From: Moorella sp. UBA4076
GTDB lineage: Bacteria > Bacillota > DSM-521 > Neomoorellales > Neomoorellaceae
DNA length: 7,747 nt
Assembly (NCBI GenBank): GCA_002383405.1
Contig: DFYS01000156.1
Coordinates: 24,301 to 32,047, forward strand
Reading direction: 5' to 3'
Under the pieces are notes generated by a model that saw nothing but the letters and a program-made list of their open reading frames with translations, ran no database searches and was not told the origin of the DNA. Positions within the stretch are counted from its first letter, which is position 1, and every line of letters starts with the position of its first letter. This document shows, piece by piece, positions 4,919 to 7,747 of the stretch. Position numbers and translations under genes: made by a program.

Positions 4919-7192
4919 TTAGAGCTGGTCCTGCAACCGCTTCAACACAACTACCGTTTCCGCCCGGGTGGCATTCCCCAAGGGCACGAAAGTGGTGGAA
5001 GTCCGGCCTACAATCAGCCCGGCCTCTACCGCCACAGCCGCGCTCGTCCTGGCCCAGGCGCCAATAGCGGTATTATCGCTGAACTTAGCCAGGATAACAT
5101 CCACCCGGCCGCTGACATCCACCTGCTTGCCGGCATAAGCCAGGGCGCGGGTCAACATGGCTGCCATCTCCTGGCGGCTGATGGCCTGCTCGGGACGGAA
5201 GCCGCCGTCTTCATAGCCGGCCACCAACCCGGCCGGCGCGGCAGCCTCTACGGCACCATAGTACCATGCGCCCGGCTGCACATCCGGGAAACGATTCTGA
5301 GCCGGTTTGATCTCGTCAATGCCCAGGGTACGGATCAGAAAGGCCGTAAATTCAGCCCTGGTTACCTGGCCTTCGGGATTAAAGGTGTTCTCGGTCACAC
5401 CGGCAGCGATATGGCGGGCGGCCATGATTTCAATATCCCGCTGCGCCCAGTGCCCCTGGATATCGCTGAAGGTCTTATTGTAGGCCAGCACCGTATATTT
5501 AGAGAAGGACTCGAGGTCCGTACTAATAGAATTGGTGGTCCTGTCAACCCGGCCGCCCTTATACTCCCAGGCACCGCTGGTTTCGTTGTAGCGGTAGATA
5601 CCCAGCTTATCGGCATCCAGGCTGCCGGCACAGTAGGGCAGGGTGATAGTCACCGGTTTGGCCAGGGTTATGCTCTGCTGGCTGCCATCTTTTTCGGCAG
5701 TCAATCCGATCTCGATAACATCGGCAGCCTGCTGCATAGCATCCGGCAGGTCACCCGTAAGTGTCCCGGTTTCTTCTGTATCTAAAATCTGGAAGGAAAA
5801 ATTGATCTTTGCTTCCGGGTCAGCCAGCATTTCCGGTGCTATCACGCCCGCGGGCAGCAGCACCTCCACGCCTGCTACCTCCAGGGCGATATCCTTTCCC
5901 GCCGTGGTCGCTGTAGTAAAGACGGCTGCCGGTAATTCCACCGTAGCGGTTTTTACAGTTACATCCGCTGGAATTTCGGCCTTGAATACCACCGGCCCGG
6001 TAGCAGTGGCGGCAACCAGGTCGGCCGCCTTGCTGGCATCTATAGTAGTCGTCACGCTGCCGGTTGCCTTGTCGATCTGAACCTGACCAAAGTCAGTAGT
6101 TGTTTCAGTTGTTTCTCCTGGTAATGGAGCTGGACCGCCACCACCACTGGAGGCAGTGCTTACGGTAACGCTGAATTCAGCCAACCAGGCATTGTCGGCC
6201 ATATTGTTAGGGTGAAAGGCTCTAACAGTGACCGTACCCTCCGCCTTAGCGCTTAAGATGTTGTTATTATCATTATCATCAAAGCTGGCGATGTTCGGGC
6301 TTAAAGAAGTCCATTTCAATACATTGCCGGGAATGTTGAAGGTCGTGCTCCCGTCAGGAACCTGAACCTTAAGGTTGTAGGCCTTGCTGCTGCCGGCATA
6401 AATGGGAACGCTGACATCCTCCTGCGGTTTGGTCACCGAGCGTATGTAGCCTTTCATCAGCGCCTGCTCGGCGTCTTTGCCTTTTTCATCGGCAACAGCA
6501 TCCCGCAGGGCGTCTTTGACATCAACCAGCTTATCAACACTCCAGCCCAGCTTCTCGATACTATCCCGAAAGCTCGACGACTGGACGCTGGGAGCCGCCT
6601 CGCGCAGGTAGCCCTCGAGGGCTGCTAAAACCTCGTCGTAGCTTTTCTTCTGGATGAAATCGGCCAGGTTATCTGTCAGATTAGTCTTCAGCACTCCGGG
6701 CATCGCCTGCTCGGTGGCAATCACAAACTTCCAGGCGTCGTCCAGGGTGACGCCTCCCCCCAGGAGAACGCTAACCGTATCATCCCAATCTTCGCGGAAA
6801 CCCTGGAGTTCGTTTTCAAAGTCGTCAGCCTTTGTTGAGTATGAAATGGCTGCCGCCTCTCTAATCATAGGAGCCAGCTTTAAAGCGGCGCTATCTTCAT
6901 CGGCAGCATCAAGGCGATCTTTAACTTCATCAGTTATCAAATCGTTGCCCTTTAAAATACCTGTTATCACATTATTATCTAGGCTGGCTACTTCACTCTT
7001 CGCCTTCCCGATGACCTCCCTATCCCCATCATCCAAACAATTATACACCAACCCCAGCCGTTCCACCAGCTTGGCCACCGGGTCCGCCGAGTCGACCTGT
7101 GCTGCCGCCGGGGGTAGCACCGGGATGCCCGCCAGCAACAGGCTCAACGACAAAACAACCGCCAGATACGACCACATACCTTTGCTACGCAT
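4919..7192 (-). CDS. S-layer homology (SLH) domain surface protein with Ig-like segment, first of a tandem pair
   Basis: This 757-residue exported protein is probably an S-layer or S-layer-associated protein fixed to the wall by its C-terminal SLH domain. Signal peptide 1-31 (MRSKG, hydrophobic core, cut near AAA-Q). Residues 32-255 are charged and helical, of a type I do not recognise. Residues about 260-345 include LKWTSLSPNIASF and ILSAKAEGTVTVRAF, typical of a bacterial Ig-like (Big_2) fold. A flexible linker (SSGGGGPAPLPGETTETTT, 348-366) leads to a beta-rich region (368-572) with KPVTITLPY and ESFSKYTVLAYN, a module often seen just before SLH domains. Three SLH motifs follow: 575-622 (FSDIQGHW, VTRAE), 635-682 (FPDVQPGAWY, variant ISRQE) and 704-751 (FSDNTAIGAWA, ATRAE). 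The ATG start has SD AGGAGG (7205-7200) 7 nt upstream. No catalytic domain is visible, so the role is structural or adhesive by inference. Confidence 0.94.
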   Translation of the reverse strand: MRSKGMWSYLAVVLSLSLLLAGIPVLPPAAAQVDSADPVAKLVERLGLVYNCLDDGDREVIGKAKSEVASLDNNVITGILKGNDLITDEVKDRLDAADEDSAALKLAPMIREAAAISYSTKADDFENELQGFREDWDDTVSVLLGGGVTLDDAWKFVIATEQAMPGVLKTNLTDNLADFIQKKSYDEVLAALEGYLREAAPSVQSSSFRDSIEKLGWSVDKLVDVKDALRDAVADEKGKDAEQALMKGYIRSVTKPQEDVSVPIYAGSSKAYNLKVQVPDGSTTFNIPGNVLKWTSLSPNIASFDDNDNNNILSAKAEGTVTVRAFHPNNMADNAWLAEFSVTVSTASSGGGGPAPLPGETTETTTDFGQVQIDKATGSVTTTIDASKAADLVAATATGPVVFKAEIPADVTVKTATVELPAAVFTTATTAGKDIALEVAGVEVLLPAGVIAPEMLADPEAKINFSFQILDTEETGTLTGDLPDAMQQAADVIEIGLTAEKDGSQQSITLAKPVTITLPYCAGSLDADKLGIYRYNETSGAWEYKGGRVDRTTNSISTDLESFSKYTVLAYNKTFSDIQGHWAQRDIEIMAARHIAAGVTENTFNPEGQVTRAEFTAFLIRTLGIDEIKPAQNRFPDVQPGAWYYGAVEAAAPAGLVAGYEDGGFRPEQAISRQEMAAMLTRALAYAGKQVDVSGRVDVILAKFSDNTAIGAWARTSAAVAVEAGLIVGRTSTTFVPLGNATRAETVVVLKRLQDQL

Positions 7193-7266
7193 AACTTCTC
7201 CTCCTGTTGCCCGCCGGGCTCGCTGCCAGCGTCCCGTCGCCGGGCTATTTTCGGCTAATTTTTTTA

Positions 7267-7302
7267 TTACTTCAGCCTTTCACTGGCTATATTCGCCATC
7301 AA
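7267..7302 (-). CDS. Possible leader mini-ORF (MANIASERLK)
   Basis: A 10-codon frame, ATG 7299-7297 to TAA 7269-7267, encodes MANIASERLK. A TTG immediately before it is in frame. An SD-like GGGAGG at 7318-7313 lies 10 nt from the TTG and 13 nt from the ATG, so the spacing favours the TTG slightly. It sits about 75 nt upstream of the SLH gene start. It may be a leader peptide, or an SD-like sequence occurring by chance. No run of a single amino acid suggests classical attenuation. Confidence 0.2.
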   Translation of the reverse strand: MMANIASERLK

Positions 7303-7366
7303 TGGTAATAATCCTCCCTGAAAACGAGCTAAAACCAGATAAATTATCAGGACCCAGCACCTCAAG

Positions 7367-7385
7367 CTGCCGGGTGCGCCGGCAG
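7367..7385. repeat. 7-bp GC-rich inverted repeat
   Basis: CTGCCGG (7367-7373) and CCGGCAG (7379-7385) form a perfect 7-bp stem with a 5-nt loop. No T-run follows on either strand, so it is not an intrinsic terminator. It lies between the tandem repeats and the mini-ORF in the presumed SLH gene leader. The same arm sequences recur at 3107-3142. Confidence 0.6.
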
Positions 7386-7427
7386 GACCATCGCCCCTTC
7401 GGCCCCCGATCCCTTGGGCACTTACTT

Positions 7428-7576
7428 CCGAACATCTTCGCAAAGTGAAAAGGAACTGACGCGGGAGAGTTTTGGTTCCGGCTATGCCAGATTAGGCCCT
7501 TAAGCCCGAACATCTTCGCAAAATGGAAAGGAAATAGCGCAGCCGGGTTTGGTTCCGGCTATGCCGGGTTAGGCCA
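7428..7576 (-). repeat. Two tandem copies of a ~77-bp structured element
   Basis: Copy 1 (7428-7499) and copy 2 (7506-7576) share near-identical ends: CCGAACATCTTCGCAAA at one side, and a block from TTTGGTTCCGGCTATGCC to TTAGGCC at the other (with a few substitutions near the very end), around a diverged middle with one indel. On the minus strand each copy can fold CCGGC-ATA-GCCGG (copy 2) or CTGGC-ATA-GCCGG (copy 1). The C-to-T change keeps a G-U pair. Each also has CGAA-N4-TTCG. Paired GGAAC/GTTCC arms flank the variable middle in copy 1 and are partly kept in copy 2. I do not recognise it as a known riboswitch or insertion-sequence end. Confidence 0.7.
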
Positions 7577-7628
7577 TAGCCCCCTCACAGCAATGCCTCA
7601 CCGCCAAACTTACTGGCCTCCGGCCTGC

Positions 7629-7747
7629 TCACCTCCCCTGCAACAGAAACTCCCGTATCCTTCCCCGGCGCAAGAGATAAAGAGCGCCAGCCAGGACGAC
7701 CATGCCACCCCCGATCTCCGGAACATAAACCGCAGGATTATGCAGCA
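7629..7747 (-). CDS. C-terminal end of an unidentified membrane protein (partial)
   Basis: The frame is open from the window edge to TGA 7631-7629 and encodes 38 residues: a segment with NPAVYVPEIGGG, a hydrophobic stretch MVVLAGALYLL, then RRGRIREFLLQGR. This reads as one membrane-spanning segment with a positive cytoplasmic flank. Of the other two minus-strand frames here, one stops within three codons and the other gives a Cys/Trp-rich, unlikely product. Identity cannot be told from so short a tail. The order of a short motif, a hydrophobic stretch and basic residues loosely resembles sorting-signal tails, but a plain C-terminal transmembrane helix is the simpler reading. No clear terminator follows. 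Confidence 0.5.
   Translation of the reverse strand, partial: LHNPAVYVPEIGGGMVVLAGALYLLRRGRIREFLLQGR

Larger units (their letters stand above)
7193..7628. other. Gene-free 436-bp region upstream of the first SLH gene
   Basis: No protein gene is supported here. It holds the SD of the SLH gene, small GC stems just upstream of it (CCCG with a GCGA tetraloop closing on CGGG near 7228-7239, and GCCC/GGGC near 7210-7220), an A/T-rich patch near 7256-7268, a mini-ORF with its own SD (7267-7318), a 7-bp GC hairpin (7367-7385), and two tandem ~77-bp repeats (7428-7576). I found no convincing sigma-A promoter. If transcription starts upstream of the repeats, the SLH mRNA leader would exceed 350 nt. 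Confidence 0.7.

Noticed and set aside
4868..5785. 305-codon plus-strand open frame opposite the 3' end of the first SLH gene
   Set aside because: Antisense to the SLH motifs, and its start lies inside the terminator stem. The product has no signal peptide or known motif.
7280..7513. 77-codon minus-strand ORF crossing the tandem repeats
   Set aside because: It spans noncoding repeats and hairpins and its composition is irregular. The repeated peptide is a by-product of the DNA repeat. No SD at its ATG.
7428..7519. CGAA-N4-TTCG dyads as LexA boxes
   Set aside because: The Firmicutes LexA site needs GAAC-N4-GTTC-type arms. Here the second arm is TTCG directly after CATC, so the match is poor.
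7428..7576. Tandem repeats as a c-di-GMP-I riboswitch pair or a CRISPR array
   Set aside because: The conserved GEMM core sequences are not present. There are only two units of ~77 bp with no separate spacers, so it is not CRISPR.

Overview
The window looks like chromosomal DNA from a spore-forming, GC-rich Firmicute of the Clostridia. Moorella or a close relative is my best guess, from recall and gene style rather than any search. Supporting signs are strong Firmicutes-type Shine-Dalgarno (SD) sites, GTG and TTG starts, a complete ruvC-ruvA-ruvB cluster next to a BofC-like sporulation gene, and two S-layer-homology (SLH) proteins. Every gene I can support lies on the minus strand, so transcription runs from high to low coordinates.

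Read in the direction of transcription: (1) 7747-7629 is the last 38 codons of an unidentified gene ending in a membrane segment. (2) 7628-7193 is a 436-bp gene-free stretch with two tandem copies of a ~77-bp element able to form conserved small hairpins, a separate 7-bp GC hairpin, and an SD-like site before a 10-codon mini-ORF. (3) 7192-4919 encodes a 757-residue exported SLH protein with a helical N-terminal region, an Ig-like (Big_2-type) segment, a beta-rich region and three C-terminal SLH motifs. (4) 4918-4838 holds an intrinsic terminator that ends only 3 nt before the SD of the next gene. One terminator arm can also pair with that SD. (5) 4837-3227 encodes a 536-residue paralogous SLH protein starting with TTG. 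(6) 3226-3011 contains a 15-bp tandem repeat, mutually exclusive hairpins and a good match to a forespore (sigma F/G-type) promoter. (7) 3010-2444 encodes a membrane-anchored or exported BofC-like protein, followed by a perfect 16-bp hairpin terminator. (8) 2286-135 is ruvC-ruvA-ruvB, the Holliday junction resolvase and branch-migration motor, with stop/start overlaps GTGA and TTGA.

The genes fall into three functional blocks: cell-surface S-layer proteins, a sporulation checkpoint protein, and recombination/repair. The ruv genes form one translationally coupled unit and make one complex (RuvABC). The bofC-ruvAB neighbourhood is also found in Bacillus subtilis, so this part is a conserved core. 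The SLH region is more variable. The least ordinary signals are noncoding: the alternative pairing at the SLH-SLH junction, the tandem structured repeat upstream of the first SLH gene, and the forespore-like promoter before bofC.
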